From contig NZ_AUNI01000019.1 of assembly GCF_000447795.1 (NCBI RefSeq), positions 1 to 64,000 on the forward strand: DNA of 64,000 nt. Reading direction: 5' to 3'. The notes beneath the pieces were generated by a model, which was not told the origin of the DNA, ran no database searches, and saw nothing but the letters and a program-made list of their open reading frames with translations. This DNA comes from Bacteriovorax sp. Seq25_V. Its GTDB lineage: Bacteria; Bdellovibrionota; Bacteriovoracia; Bacteriovoracales; Bacteriovoracaceae. Shown here piece by piece: positions 7,368-16,884 of the stretch. The first letter of the stretch is position 1, and every line of letters begins with the position of its first letter. The position numbers were made by a program, and so were the translations under genes.

Positions 7368-8492
7368 ATGACAAAAAAACAATTATCAAAAAAAATTGAA
7401 CGTTATGAAGAATTGATTAAACTTGGTCAATTAACTTCGTCATCTCTTGATTATAAGAACATCCAAAAAAAGTCAGAAGGAAAAATTAAGACGCTTTTAA
7501 ATTGTGAACGAGTGATGATTTTTCGCTATGACAATAAGAAGAATATTTTATTTCGTGAATTCCAACTCGATAATAAAACCGAAGTAGTTAAAGTTGAAGT
7601 TAATGAGTATACGCTGATGGGCTCTAGTGCGCTATATAGTGCGATATTATCGTTTGATGAACTTCAAAAAGATCTTCGCTATAAGAAATCTCCAAAATAC
7701 TTGCGCGATATTAGTCCATCAAGTGTTCTCTATGTGCCTCTGTTGTCAAAGGGAGAGCTTCTTGGAGTAATCGAAGCAATTAATTCGAATGCTGGTAAGT
7801 TTGATGAAGAAGATATTCATTTTGCCCAAGCGATCGCTAACCAAATGACGATGTCGGTTGAGAATTACCTTCTATTTGAAAAGCTTCAGGCTCAATTCAT
7901 TCAGGTTGTAGAGGCCCTGGCCGATACGATTGGGAAGAAAGATGCCTATACTGGCGGTCATACGAAGAGGGTAAGGCACTTTGCTGAGATGATTGCCTGT
8001 GAGTTGGATCTTCCATTTGAAGATATGAACAACGTGAAGCTTGCGGCTGTTTTACATGATATCGGAAAAATTGGTATTGAAGATAGTATTCTAAAAAAAC
8101 GCTCACCTTTAACGGCAGATGAATTTGAGATAATGAAAAAGCATCCAATGCTTGGATATGAAATTCTTGGCCATATTGAGTCTCTTTCTGCAGTAGTTGA
8201 TGGAATGAGATTTCATCACGAAAGACCTGATGGGCGAGGTTATCCATTTGGTTTAAAGGGTGATGAGATTCCACTTATTGCTATGATTATTTCGGTTGCT
8301 GATACTTTTGATGCAATGATCTCGACAAGGCCTTATAGGAAAGGATTGCCTCCTATGTTAGCGTGGCAAGAGATTGTTGATAATCGTGGAACTCAGTTCT
8401 CAGAGAGAGTTGTTGACGCATTTGACAGTGCATTTCGCAAAACAAAAATGTTTAAACCTTCTCAGTTGGATAAATATAAAAAAGCGAGTTAA
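7368..8492 (+). CDS. GAF-HD-GYP cyclic-di-nucleotide phosphodiesterase
   Basis: A 374-aa soluble signalling protein. Residues about 5-30 form a helix, about 30-170 a GAF sensor (LLNCERVMIFRYD, VLYVPLLSKGELLGVIEAIN), then about 178-360 an HD-GYP domain with GGHTKRVRHFAEMIA, AAVLHDIGKIGI, RFHHERPDGRGYPFGLKG and IPLIAMIISVADTFDAM. HD, HHExxDGxGYP and the downstream D are intact, so hydrolysis of c-di-GMP (or a related dinucleotide) is likely. The ATG at 7368 is favoured by spacing from GTGAGG. It is followed by a second nucleotide-phosphodiesterase-like gene, suggesting linked second-messenger turnover. Confidence 0.9.
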   Translation: MTKKQLSKKIERYEELIKLGQLTSSSLDYKNIQKKSEGKIKTLLNCERVMIFRYDNKKNILFREFQLDNKTEVVKVEVNEYTLMGSSALYSAILSFDELQKDLRYKKSPKYLRDISPSSVLYVPLLSKGELLGVIEAINSNAGKFDEEDIHFAQAIANQMTMSVENYLLFEKLQAQFIQVVEALADTIGKKDAYTGGHTKRVRHFAEMIACELDLPFEDMNNVKLAAVLHDIGKIGIEDSILKKRSPLTADEFEIMKKHPMLGYEILGHIESLSAVVDGMRFHHERPDGRGYPFGLKGDEIPLIAMIISVADTFDAMISTRPYRKGLPPMLAWQEIVDNRGTQFSERVVDAFDSAFRKTKMFKPSQLDKYKKAS

Positions 8493-8525
8493 AATAAATA
8501 TAGTATAGTGAGAGAAGGATTTTTC

Positions 8526-9290
8526 ATGATTGTAAAAGTGATAGGTGGTCACGGAGGGGTGTCTCCTGGATATAGGGCAACCTCATACCTTATCGACAAT
8601 AAAATTTTAATAGATGCTGGTTCTGTCGCTAGCGGTATTCCAATTGTTGAACAAGCACAAATTGATCACATTTTAATATCACATTCACATCTTGATCATA
8701 TTTCTGATTTAGCATTTCTTGCAGATAATTGTTTTGGAATGAAAGGGAAGCCTTTCATGATTTATACAAATAAAGAAGTTGAGACTAATGTTATGTCACA
8801 TCTCTTAAACGATGCGATATGGCCAGATTTCACAAAGCTTCCATCTGCAAAAGAGCCGACTTTAAAATTTAATAATTTTGAAGCAGGGCAAACGATTACT
8901 CTTGGAGAGTATAAGGTGACGGCAGTTGCTGTAAATCACTTTGCGGGATCGCTTGGTTTTATTATTGAAAAAGATGGTGCTAGTATTGTCTTTACTCAAG
9001 ATACGGGACCAACTGATGAGATTTGGAAAGTTGCTAGTGGAGTTAGAAATCTTAAAGGGATCTTTTCTGAAGTAAGTTTTCCTAATTCTTTAATGCAAAT
9101 TGCGATTGATAGTCGACATCATACTCCTTCAACAATGAAAGAAGAGATTAAAAAGATGCCAAAAGATGTTCCTATTTTCTTGGGCCATCTAAAGCCAAAT
9201 TTTCAGGAACAGCTCTATCAAGAGATCGGATCATTAAATGAACCAAGAATAACTATTCTTGGTTCAGATAATTCAAATTTTGTTTTTTGA
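8526..9290 (+). CDS. Metallo-beta-lactamase-fold hydrolase, class II cNMP phosphodiesterase-like
   Basis: A 254-aa protein with the zinc motif ILISHSHLDHISDLAFLADN near residues 50-69 (HxHxDH), FTQDTGPTDEIW near 160 and a later FLGHLKPNF. The HSHLDHI-DLAFLADN form and the early GHGGVSPGYRATSYLID are those of PDEase II (PF02112-type) proteins that hydrolyse 3',5'-cyclic AMP. ATG 8526 is used, with GAGAAGGA 6 nt before it; an upstream GTG at 8508 is less likely. It follows the HD-GYP gene by 33 bp and is likely cotranscribed. Substrate is by family resemblance only. Confidence 0.78.
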   Translation: MIVKVIGGHGGVSPGYRATSYLIDNKILIDAGSVASGIPIVEQAQIDHILISHSHLDHISDLAFLADNCFGMKGKPFMIYTNKEVETNVMSHLLNDAIWPDFTKLPSAKEPTLKFNNFEAGQTITLGEYKVTAVAVNHFAGSLGFIIEKDGASIVFTQDTGPTDEIWKVASGVRNLKGIFSEVSFPNSLMQIAIDSRHHTPSTMKEEIKKMPKDVPIFLGHLKPNFQEQLYQEIGSLNEPRITILGSDNSNFVF

Positions 9291-9292
9291 TT

Positions 9293-12200
9293 CTAATACT
9301 CAATTAATGCAGGGGCTGAAACAGGTGTTATTTGTGGCGCCTGGTCCATCTTCATTTGAGGTGGCATTACCATTGGGCCTTGCATTTGGTTATCATTTGG
9401 TTTTGAGCATACTGCTAAGCTACTTTTCTGATGAATAAGAAGTTTGATTTCTTTTCCTTCATTATCTTTTGCTGCTTCCCAGGGTGCGTTATATAAATCA
9501 TCGAATACTTTCTTGTCCTTGTTTTTCTCAAGGGCATCTTTATTTGAAACACATCTTAGAAATACAAAGAAGTCTTTCTTATCACTCTTTTTAATAATAA
9601 TTTTACCGTCTTTATCTTCTTTCCCTATTTGAATGAATTCATCTTTAGTGCCTTCTTTTTCTTTGTCTCGCATTGCAAGGACACACTTGTTTTTAGAGTC
9701 TTTGTCTCTTTTTAGTTTTATCTCGTACTTGCAGTCATCTGATTTAGCTGAAATAGAGGTATCTACGAGAACTTTATCTTCCGGAGGTGGAGTTTTTTCT
9801 TTTTCTTGTTGTGTTTCTTCTTTTTCAGTCTCTTCATTATTACTCTCAGTGCTGGAATCATCATCATTTTCTGTGCTTTGTGTCGCTGGTGTTCTTTCAT
9901 CATTTTCTTGGGCGTGAGTTGCTGCGGCCACGGCAAGAACTGTTCCTCTTGTCACACGTGCTCTATTGCGAACCGTTTGTAATGCTGCTGTTGCATCATC
10001 TACTTTTGCTGTTAGTGATACCGGTGCTACATTATCAATGCTTGAAATAGGTGCAAGTTCATCTGCTTGTTTCGCTGCAACGGCCTGAGCATTTTTCGCA
10101 TTTTTTAGTATTCTATTAGCTTCAGCTTTTTCAGCTTTTATCAGTGGTTTTGCTTCTTCTTTTGCTTTGATTGCAAGCCTAAGGTCACTCTCGATCTTAG
10201 CCTGTTTTGACTTTGCTTCATCTAGTAGGGGATCAATCTTATACTCAGGACGAACAGGTGTATCTATCTTGTCGGCCATTGCATCTTGAGCAAATTTTTG
10301 TTGATTGAGGTCTTTAATATTATCAAGATTCCTTTCTTTCTGTGCTAATAAATCACTTATCTTTTTATCATAGTTTACTTCTTTCGCGATAATAGCTGCT
10401 TTTGCATCCTGTGCTTTTTTTACAGATGTGTTAGCTCTTTCAAGGGCCCTTCTACTACTTGCAGCTGCTTCGTCACGACGGAGAACAAATTGGAAGTTAT
10501 CCATATTTGAATTTGATGACTTTAAAGCGATTACATCTGTATCTTTCAACTCATCTAATACTTTTGCCCTTCTGTCTGCAAGGGTTTTTGCTCTTTCTTC
10601 GAGCTTTGCCTTTTGCACTCGTGCCGCTTTAACATTTTCGGCGAGAGAAGCTTCTGGACGAATAGGGGTATCAATCTTATCCGCCATCTTTTGTTGATAG
10701 TTAAAGTCATTTTCAAGAAGCTTGAGTCTTTCTTCTGAGCGTTTTAAGGCCTGATTATTTAATTTGATGTCAACGTCAACTTTAAGGCGTTCATTCATTT
10801 TTTCAGCGAGACGTTGACGTGATAATTTTTCGCTCTTTTCTGTATAGCTTTGTGCTGTTGAAATATTCTGTCTTGCTGTCGCATTATTTTTAACTACAAT
10901 ATTTTGTCTTGTTTGTGGTCTATTGCCGGCCGCTTTTGGTATTTTGTTATTATTTGCGGCCACTAGCGGAGTCGGTGGGTTTGCAATGGCCTTCTCGGCT
11001 CTGAGCTGTGCATCTAATTTTGTGAGATCATTTGATAGCTTATTAAACTGTGCAACTTTCTTGTCTGGAATTGCTTGCCCAGCATTTTTCATTTCTTGCA
11101 TTTCTTCTTGTAGTTTTAGAAACTCACGTGCTTTAGGTTCGGCAACTTCATTAAGACGTGCGAAACGTAGGGCATGTACGGCTTCTTTTCCTGCATATCC
11201 TCTTACGAAGGCTTCATCAAGTTTACGAAGGTACCATTGAACAGGGGTAGTTACTGTATCAACAATTTTGTAAGCACCTTTTCCGACAGCTGCTACACCT
11301 TTACCGACAGCTGCGGCACTTTTTCCTCCAATATCAACAGTCTTTCCAAGAATCGAATTTAATTTATCTGGAGAGATTTCTTTAAAACCATTTCCAAGCT
11401 TGATAACAACTGTCTTTCCATTTCTTAGAATTGTTGCACCTGTGCGCCCAATTCTTCCTACTGTAACAAGGTCTCCGATTTTGGTTCCAAGCCAGCGGCT
11501 AGCAGCTGCACCAGCTTTTGCACCACCAGTTAAAACTTTATTTAGTCCGATTGCTTTTCCGGCCTTACCTATATAATTTGCAGCTCCTCCTGTAAGTAGG
11601 GCCATAATTACTTCACCACCAAGGAAGCCACCGACACCACAAATCATATTCATTTTCTGTTCACATGTGGCGCAACCAAAGCTGATTACTGGTTCAAGAC
11701 ACTTTGGCTTTTCTCCAAGTGGATTGTATCTATTTCCTTCATCTGCCCATTTGGCACAACCAAAGTTTTCATATGTTCCTTGTTCTATGAGATCTCCAAT
11801 CCCTTTCCAGAGATTGCCTAAACTCTCTTTAAGAACTCCAAATTTATCATCTGAATTCATTAATTTTTTAAAGAAACCATCTGGTTGTGCTGAGGCAACA
11901 ATCATTGTTTCTGATGTCGCATTTTCTATAGAATTTACTGTAAGAACTTTTTCATCTTCTTCGTCACTACTTCCCCAAATTGAGCTTCCAATCCATTTCG
12001 TAATTTCCCAGATGCCTTCAATATTGCTTGTTAGGTTTTTGAAAATCCCATAGAAAATTTCGCCAAGGCATCCTGAGTCAGTCTTCATATCTTTGCAAAA
12101 TGCTTTGTCGCCGGTGATTACTTTTGAAAGATAATTTGCAACCTTTACATTACCTGACATGAGGCTACAGGCAACACCTTCGATACATTTTAAGGTTGTT

Positions 12201-12649
12201 TGCTCTGACTTTTCACACTCTTTTTTAAATGTTTTTTGTAAATCAAGATCAAGAATTCTTGCGAGACTTAGCTGATCTTCAAGGGCCCAGTTGTCTGTCG
12301 CACATGAGAAGTAATTTTCTTTATCAAAAGTAAAACTTGGATCATTTGCTTGTTGTGCGTCGAGAAGTTCCATGTAAAGACCAAAAACTTCATCACAATT
12401 AATACTTTCTTTTTCTGATACTTTTATAAGTCCTTTTCTGAAGCGACCTTTGTCATCTTTACAAACATTGATTTGAAATGTGACGGTTTCTACAATATTC
12501 TCTTCGATATCTGAGTTAATTTCTTCTGGAGGAAGAGGTTGTGGTGTTGTCACTTGCGGTACTGAAGTAACTTCTTGTGGCTCAACTGCAATTGAGTTTA
12601 AAGCGAATAGCGTACAAATTATATAGGTCGTAATTTTCTTAAACATCAT
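9293..12649 (-). CDS. Very large exported coiled-coil protein, unknown
   Basis: The 1118-aa product starts with a signal peptide (hydrophobic run, cleavage near IAVEP). Residues about 50-340 hold many cysteines (pairs such as CATCEQKMNMICG). Residues about 340-480 are glycine- and alanine-rich with hydrophobic stretches (FLGGEVIMALLTGGAANYIG). Residues about 490-900 are charged coiled coil, in which MADKIDTPxRPE occurs twice, at about 650 and about 790, each followed by a KAKLE/KQAKIE helix: an internal duplication. A Glu/Thr/Ser-rich linker (about 915-960) leads to a small cysteine-containing C-terminal domain. Its start overlaps the preceding gene by 4 bp (ATGA). No family recognised; a secreted structural or predation-related protein is possible. 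Confidence 0.7.
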   Translation of the reverse strand: MMFKKITTYIICTLFALNSIAVEPQEVTSVPQVTTPQPLPPEEINSDIEENIVETVTFQINVCKDDKGRFRKGLIKVSEKESINCDEVFGLYMELLDAQQANDPSFTFDKENYFSCATDNWALEDQLSLARILDLDLQKTFKKECEKSEQTTLKCIEGVACSLMSGNVKVANYLSKVITGDKAFCKDMKTDSGCLGEIFYGIFKNLTSNIEGIWEITKWIGSSIWGSSDEEDEKVLTVNSIENATSETMIVASAQPDGFFKKLMNSDDKFGVLKESLGNLWKGIGDLIEQGTYENFGCAKWADEGNRYNPLGEKPKCLEPVISFGCATCEQKMNMICGVGGFLGGEVIMALLTGGAANYIGKAGKAIGLNKVLTGGAKAGAAASRWLGTKIGDLVTVGRIGRTGATILRNGKTVVIKLGNGFKEISPDKLNSILGKTVDIGGKSAAAVGKGVAAVGKGAYKIVDTVTTPVQWYLRKLDEAFVRGYAGKEAVHALRFARLNEVAEPKAREFLKLQEEMQEMKNAGQAIPDKKVAQFNKLSNDLTKLDAQLRAEKAIANPPTPLVAANNNKIPKAAGNRPQTRQNIVVKNNATARQNISTAQSYTEKSEKLSRQRLAEKMNERLKVDVDIKLNNQALKRSEERLKLLENDFNYQQKMADKIDTPIRPEASLAENVKAARVQKAKLEERAKTLADRRAKVLDELKDTDVIALKSSNSNMDNFQFVLRRDEAAASSRRALERANTSVKKAQDAKAAIIAKEVNYDKKISDLLAQKERNLDNIKDLNQQKFAQDAMADKIDTPVRPEYKIDPLLDEAKSKQAKIESDLRLAIKAKEEAKPLIKAEKAEANRILKNAKNAQAVAAKQADELAPISSIDNVAPVSLTAKVDDATAALQTVRNRARVTRGTVLAVAAATHAQENDERTPATQSTENDDDSSTESNNEETEKEETQQEKEKTPPPEDKVLVDTSISAKSDDCKYEIKLKRDKDSKNKCVLAMRDKEKEGTKDEFIQIGKEDKDGKIIIKKSDKKDFFVFLRCVSNKDALEKNKDKKVFDDLYNAPWEAAKDNEGKEIKLLIHQKSSLAVCSKPNDNQMQGPMVMPPQMKMDQAPQITPVSAPALIEY

Positions 12650-13176
12650 CTCTTCTCACAAACCATAGAGTTTAATACATTCATCGCTCGTTCTATTGAC
12701 TCATTATCATTTAACTGTGACATAACTTTGAGATGAATTAGTTCTTGATTACATTTTGCAAAAATTGTAATTTCTTCTTTTGCAGTATCTCCAAGCGAAT
12801 ACTGATATCCATATTGGTGAGACTCTTGAAATCCCTTTAAGGTATTTTTCTTATAAGAACTAAATTTTAAGGCCTTTCCCTTGTATTGCTTCAACCACTT
12901 TAATCTACCTTTTTCATAGTTAGCCTGGTCTGCTTTGAAATCAATATTTTCTAGTTCTGAAAATTTTCGGTTTGTAGGAATTATAGAAATAATAGTTCTC
13001 TTCTTTTCATCTTCACTATCCCCAATTACAGAGTGTGGAATTCCGTATAGATCAGTAATGTAGTTCCATTTATTTGGAACTTCGAATGTTAGCTTCGACA
13101 TTTTACTTCTGATCTGCTCACTTTTAGCAAATGTAGAAATCGTTAGTAGTGAAAGTATTAAGAGTTTATATTTCAT
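12646..13176 (-). CDS. Exported protein of unknown function
   Basis: A 176-aa protein with a signal peptide (MKYKLLILSLLTISTFA, cleavage near KSEQ), then a mixed alpha/beta body with FEVPNKWNYITD, IISIIPTNRK and FAKCNQELIHLKVM, and an ending VLNSMVC that could pair with the other cysteine. The outline recalls small periplasmic proteins of the DUF1795/PsbP-like kind, which often start with a FxVPxxW segment, but I am not sure. It is first in a two-gene unit with the 1118-aa protein, so the two probably work together. Confidence 0.65.
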   Translation of the reverse strand: MKYKLLILSLLTISTFAKSEQIRSKMSKLTFEVPNKWNYITDLYGIPHSVIGDSEDEKKRTIISIIPTNRKFSELENIDFKADQANYEKGRLKWLKQYKGKALKFSSYKKNTLKGFQESHQYGYQYSLGDTAKEEITIFAKCNQELIHLKVMSQLNDNESIERAMNVLNSMVCEKR

Positions 13177-13334
13177 TGGAAACCTATCGTAATAAACATT
13201 AATTTACTTTAACTGATTAATAAGTTCGGTTATTTAGAAAAGGTAATCTTGACTAGATATTAATACTTTAGGTAAAGTTCCATCGAATCGAGCCTGCAAA
13301 TTTATGTTGGCACGTGGCCATCAGATAGGAAACT

Positions 13335-14561
13335 ATGAATACAAATTTTGTCCTTCTAAATAATATTAATGCTGGTTTTGACCAAGTACGTGACACTGAA
13401 TTTCTTAACCATGTCACTAAACTTTGTGGCCAAGAAAACTTTAGGCCAAAACTAGATCATATCAAGGAAAGACTTACTAAAGATGTCGCAGAGATTGAAA
13501 GCTTTGCTAAAGTAGTTGTTATAGGTGGAACAAATGGCAAAGGCGAGACATCTCACTGTCTACGCCAACTTCTGACTGAAGATGGCTTTTCGGTTCTTAT
13601 GTGGACTTCTCCTCATGTTTTAAGCATACGTGAACGATTTGTTATAAATGACAGCGTGGCCTCGTATGATGAGCTAAGTCAGGTCGCTTCGATATCAGAA
13701 AAAAGATTTGCAGATGAAGGCCTTTCTTTCTACGAATTTCTCTTTGTAAGCTTTATAGAACTTGTAAGAATTAAAAGACCTGACTACGTGATTTTGGAAG
13801 TAGGACTGGGGGGACGCTTTGATGCTGTAAATATCTTTACGGAACCACTAACTCTTCTGACGTCGATATCACGTGACCATACAAAAATACTTGGACATAA
13901 ATTAAAAGATATTCTTTTTGAAAAGTATGGAATCACTAGAAATGGTACTAAATTGATTTCTGGTATTGATCAAAGTTTTCTAAAAGACACACTGACTTCT
14001 TGGTGTGCGAGAGATCAAATCGAATTGATTCAGATAACTGGGGATTCTTATATTGAGAGAAATCGCAAGATGGCGCTTGAAGCATTCTCGATATTAACAG
14101 GAAAGACCAGAGCACTTTTAAGTGTTTCTTGGCAGTGCACAAAAGGCCGATTTGAGACTATTCGTGTTGCTGAGAGAGATTTTATATTTGTTGGGGCCCA
14201 TAATATTGATGGTCATCGAAAATTATTGGAATTATTGAATTTTTCAAGGCAAAATAATTGTAGCACAAATGTAAGTGATACAGTCATGCTGCTTAGCTTC
14301 TCAACCGGTCGTGAAGATCAGGTTGAGGATATTCTCTCATTGTATAAGAGCTACCCATGTCTTTTTGAAAGTGTCTTCGTGACAAGTTTTTCTGGGGATC
14401 GTTCAATGGAGAAAGAAATAATTGAGAAGTTAAACTCTTTGTTTGATTTTGAAAGTAACTGGAATAATTTTTTTGATGATAAATATAAGAATAAAACAAT
14501 TTATATCTCTGGCTCATATTATTTTATCGCTGCTTTTCAGCTTTTTATTCTTAGCCGGTGA
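13335..14561 (+). CDS. folC: Folylpolyglutamate synthase / dihydrofolate synthase
   Basis: FolC adds glutamate to dihydropteroate or to folates, using ATP. The 408-aa product has RPKLDHIKERL, the P-loop VVVIGGTNGKGETSHCL near residues 60-76, WTSPHVLSIRERF near 94-106 and VILEVGLGGRFDAVN near 154-168, then SISRDHTKILG, the Mur-ligase-type central motifs. The C-terminal third (from about 290) is more diverged than usual. AGGA lies 5 nt before the ATG. Its 3' end overlaps the lptD start by up to 86 bp, so the two are coupled. Confidence 0.9.
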   Translation: MNTNFVLLNNINAGFDQVRDTEFLNHVTKLCGQENFRPKLDHIKERLTKDVAEIESFAKVVVIGGTNGKGETSHCLRQLLTEDGFSVLMWTSPHVLSIRERFVINDSVASYDELSQVASISEKRFADEGLSFYEFLFVSFIELVRIKRPDYVILEVGLGGRFDAVNIFTEPLTLLTSISRDHTKILGHKLKDILFEKYGITRNGTKLISGIDQSFLKDTLTSWCARDQIELIQITGDSYIERNRKMALEAFSILTGKTRALLSVSWQCTKGRFETIRVAERDFIFVGAHNIDGHRKLLELLNFSRQNNCSTNVSDTVMLLSFSTGREDQVEDILSLYKSYPCLFESVFVTSFSGDRSMEKEIIEKLNSLFDFESNWNNFFDDKYKNKTIYISGSYYFIAAFQLFILSR

Positions 14562-16884
14562 ATCCTACGCCAAAGAAGTTCTCTCTTTTGGTGATCAAAA
14601 TAAGTTACAAATCCTTTCTGATAAAGCTTACCGCAAGACCACTGAAAATTCTTATGAGGCCCAGGGAAATGTTATTATTAAACTTGGGGCTAACTCAATC
14701 TATGGTGAAAAGGCCTCTTTATCATTTGCAACTAATGAAAGTAAAATCCTTGGCAATGTTCGTTATGTTGGGCCAGCTTTTACCCTTTACGGAACTGAGC
14801 TTTCCTACAATCTAAAAACACAGACACTACAGGCGATGAATGCCAAGCTCGTCGATGAGAATTTTGTTATCCTTGGAAAGTCTATAAGACGTGACAATAC
14901 AGGAAACTTTATTGCAAAGGATGCCGAGTACACTACTTGCCGCGACTGCCCGGAGTCGTGGAGTATTCAGGGAAGTGACGTCAAAGTTGTTCCAAATGAG
15001 TATATCTATTTAAAGCATACTTTTGTTAAAGTTAAAGGGGTTGTCGTTCTCTATATTCCTTATCTTGTTCTTCCGATTAAAAAAGACAGAGAGAGTGGTC
15101 TTTTATTTCCAAAATTTGGCTTTGATCTTGATAAAGGTTTCTACTTCCAACAGCCTTATTTCCAGGTAATAAATAAGTCATCTGATTTAACTCTATCTCC
15201 AACTTCTTATGGAAGAAGGGCCATCGGTGGAGAGTTTGAATATCGAAAAGTTATTAATTCAGAATCTAATTTTGATTTCTTTGGAATGGAGGCGTCTGAT
15301 AAAATTTGGAGGGCCGAAAAAACAACTTCAGAACTTGAGGGCTCACGTAACTTAAGACAATTCTACGACACAAACGTTTATTACAAGCCAAATCATAAAT
15401 TTAGTATTTTTGGTGATGTGGCATTCCTTTCAGATCTTGATATACAGGCGGATTACGATATTTACCTCAATGAAAGATTGATTGATAATGAGCATGGATT
15501 GAATTTTGGGACAGAGTTAAATCTGGACTCTTTTTCAATCACTGGTTATGGCTCATTTAAGAATAATAGCTTCTTTAATAATGCTAAGGGATTTGATCAT
15601 TCCTATGTTCAGAATATAGGGACTGTTGAAATTGCGCACACTCCGTATGCAATACTAGAAAATTTAGGTTTTTTAAATCGTCTTTCTTTTTCAGAATCAA
15701 TAGTATTTAGTAAGTTCAAACAAAATCATAGAAAGAGTGAAACAACTCAGTTGAACCTTTCGAGAATTGATTACACGCCTAAGCTTTCATTAGATGTTAC
15801 TCTTTTTAATTTTTTAAACTTTGAATCTTCTTTGCAGTTTGATGGGCAATATTATTATCTTGATGATAAGAACCTTGCTCAAACAGCTAGGAAGTACGGG
15901 AAACATTTTAAAAATTCTCTTTGGCTTGAACTAGAAAAAAGTTATGGACAGGCCTATGTCGAAAAAGTTGAAGTTCAGCAGGTTAGTACTGAGATGAAAG
16001 ATAGCTCTCTTATAACCAATGTTCCGCAACTTGATAAGCAAAAGCGAGAAAAGAGTATTCTTCATAGTTCTTATAAACATCTTTTAAAGTTTGAGTTAGC
16101 CCATTCTTATTACAAAAAGCAGAAATACTCAGGTAATACTTCGCTTATTGAAAGTTTTGAAGACGAGTCTCAAGGAACACGTTTTGATGAAAGAGATATT
16201 ATACGCGGTTCTGATAGTGTTTTATTTGACTCATCGACTAGAACGGACTTACCTGAATCAAATACGATTGAGTTTTCATTTTTTAATTCCTTACTTAGAA
16301 AAACTCCAAGATCAAATTATTCACCATTTGAGAGTTTTAAATACAACTATAATAACTTCGATGTGACGAAAGTCTTTTACTTCAATATATCACAAGGTCT
16401 ACTTGTCGGTCCAAATTATGAAGACTTTGATGATCGCCTTGCTCGTCTTGCGACAAGCTTTGGTATTAATATTGGAAAATTTAATCTGTCTGGTAGTGAG
16501 TATTACTTTCATCAAAATCAAAAACACATTACTTCAATTGGGGTCGATCATACGGTTGATTATTTCAAGTATCGCCTTTCTTATAGCTATGACTCATTCT
16601 CCGAGCAAAGAAGATACCTCGAGTCGAACTTTACTCTTTCTCTATCAGATATGATTGAACTTAGAACTGGTCATTACTATGATTTCGAGCTTCAGCGTGT
16701 TTATGAATCTTATGTTGGGGCGCTATATTCCCCTGATAATAATTGTTGGAAATTTGATCTTGAGTATCGTCAGAAAGATAAAATTTTGGATAATGTGAAA
16801 ACTCAAGATCGAATCATTTCATTTAATTTCCTTTTAAACTATAGTTCAAAAGGTTTTAACTCACTTCTTGGACTACGAATTTAA
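14476..16884 (+). CDS. lptD: LPS-assembly outer-membrane protein LptD
   Basis: LptD inserts lipopolysaccharide into the outer leaflet together with LptE. The about 802-aa product has a signal peptide (IILSLLFSFLFLAGESYA), an OstA/LptA-like jellyroll at about 30-170 (YEAQGNVIIKLGANSIYGEK, ILGNVRYVGP), a cysteine pair in YTTCRDCPESW, the plug-to-barrel segment LYIPYLVLPIKKDRESGLLFP and a long beta-barrel to LLGLRI. The signal peptide lies inside the last 86 bp of folC; ATG 14476 gives a normal signal peptide, a TTG at 14443 is possible. This proves an LPS-type outer membrane. Confidence 0.92.
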   Translation: MINIRIKQFISLAHIILSLLFSFLFLAGESYAKEVLSFGDQNKLQILSDKAYRKTTENSYEAQGNVIIKLGANSIYGEKASLSFATNESKILGNVRYVGPAFTLYGTELSYNLKTQTLQAMNAKLVDENFVILGKSIRRDNTGNFIAKDAEYTTCRDCPESWSIQGSDVKVVPNEYIYLKHTFVKVKGVVVLYIPYLVLPIKKDRESGLLFPKFGFDLDKGFYFQQPYFQVINKSSDLTLSPTSYGRRAIGGEFEYRKVINSESNFDFFGMEASDKIWRAEKTTSELEGSRNLRQFYDTNVYYKPNHKFSIFGDVAFLSDLDIQADYDIYLNERLIDNEHGLNFGTELNLDSFSITGYGSFKNNSFFNNAKGFDHSYVQNIGTVEIAHTPYAILENLGFLNRLSFSESIVFSKFKQNHRKSETTQLNLSRIDYTPKLSLDVTLFNFLNFESSLQFDGQYYYLDDKNLAQTARKYGKHFKNSLWLELEKSYGQAYVEKVEVQQVSTEMKDSSLITNVPQLDKQKREKSILHSSYKHLLKFELAHSYYKKQKYSGNTSLIESFEDESQGTRFDERDIIRGSDSVLFDSSTRTDLPESNTIEFSFFNSLLRKTPRSNYSPFESFKYNYNNFDVTKVFYFNISQGLLVGPNYEDFDDRLARLATSFGINIGKFNLSGSEYYFHQNQKHITSIGVDHTVDYFKYRLSYSYDSFSEQRRYLESNFTLSLSDMIELRTGHYYDFELQRVYESYVGALYSPDNNCWKFDLEYRQKDKILDNVKTQDRIISFNFLLNYSSKGFNSLLGLRI

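Noticed and set aside
10428-10697. Plus-strand frames over the 1118-aa gene
   Set aside because: Shadows of a biased coiled-coil coding region; no ribosome sites, and Ser/Leu/Phe-rich products.
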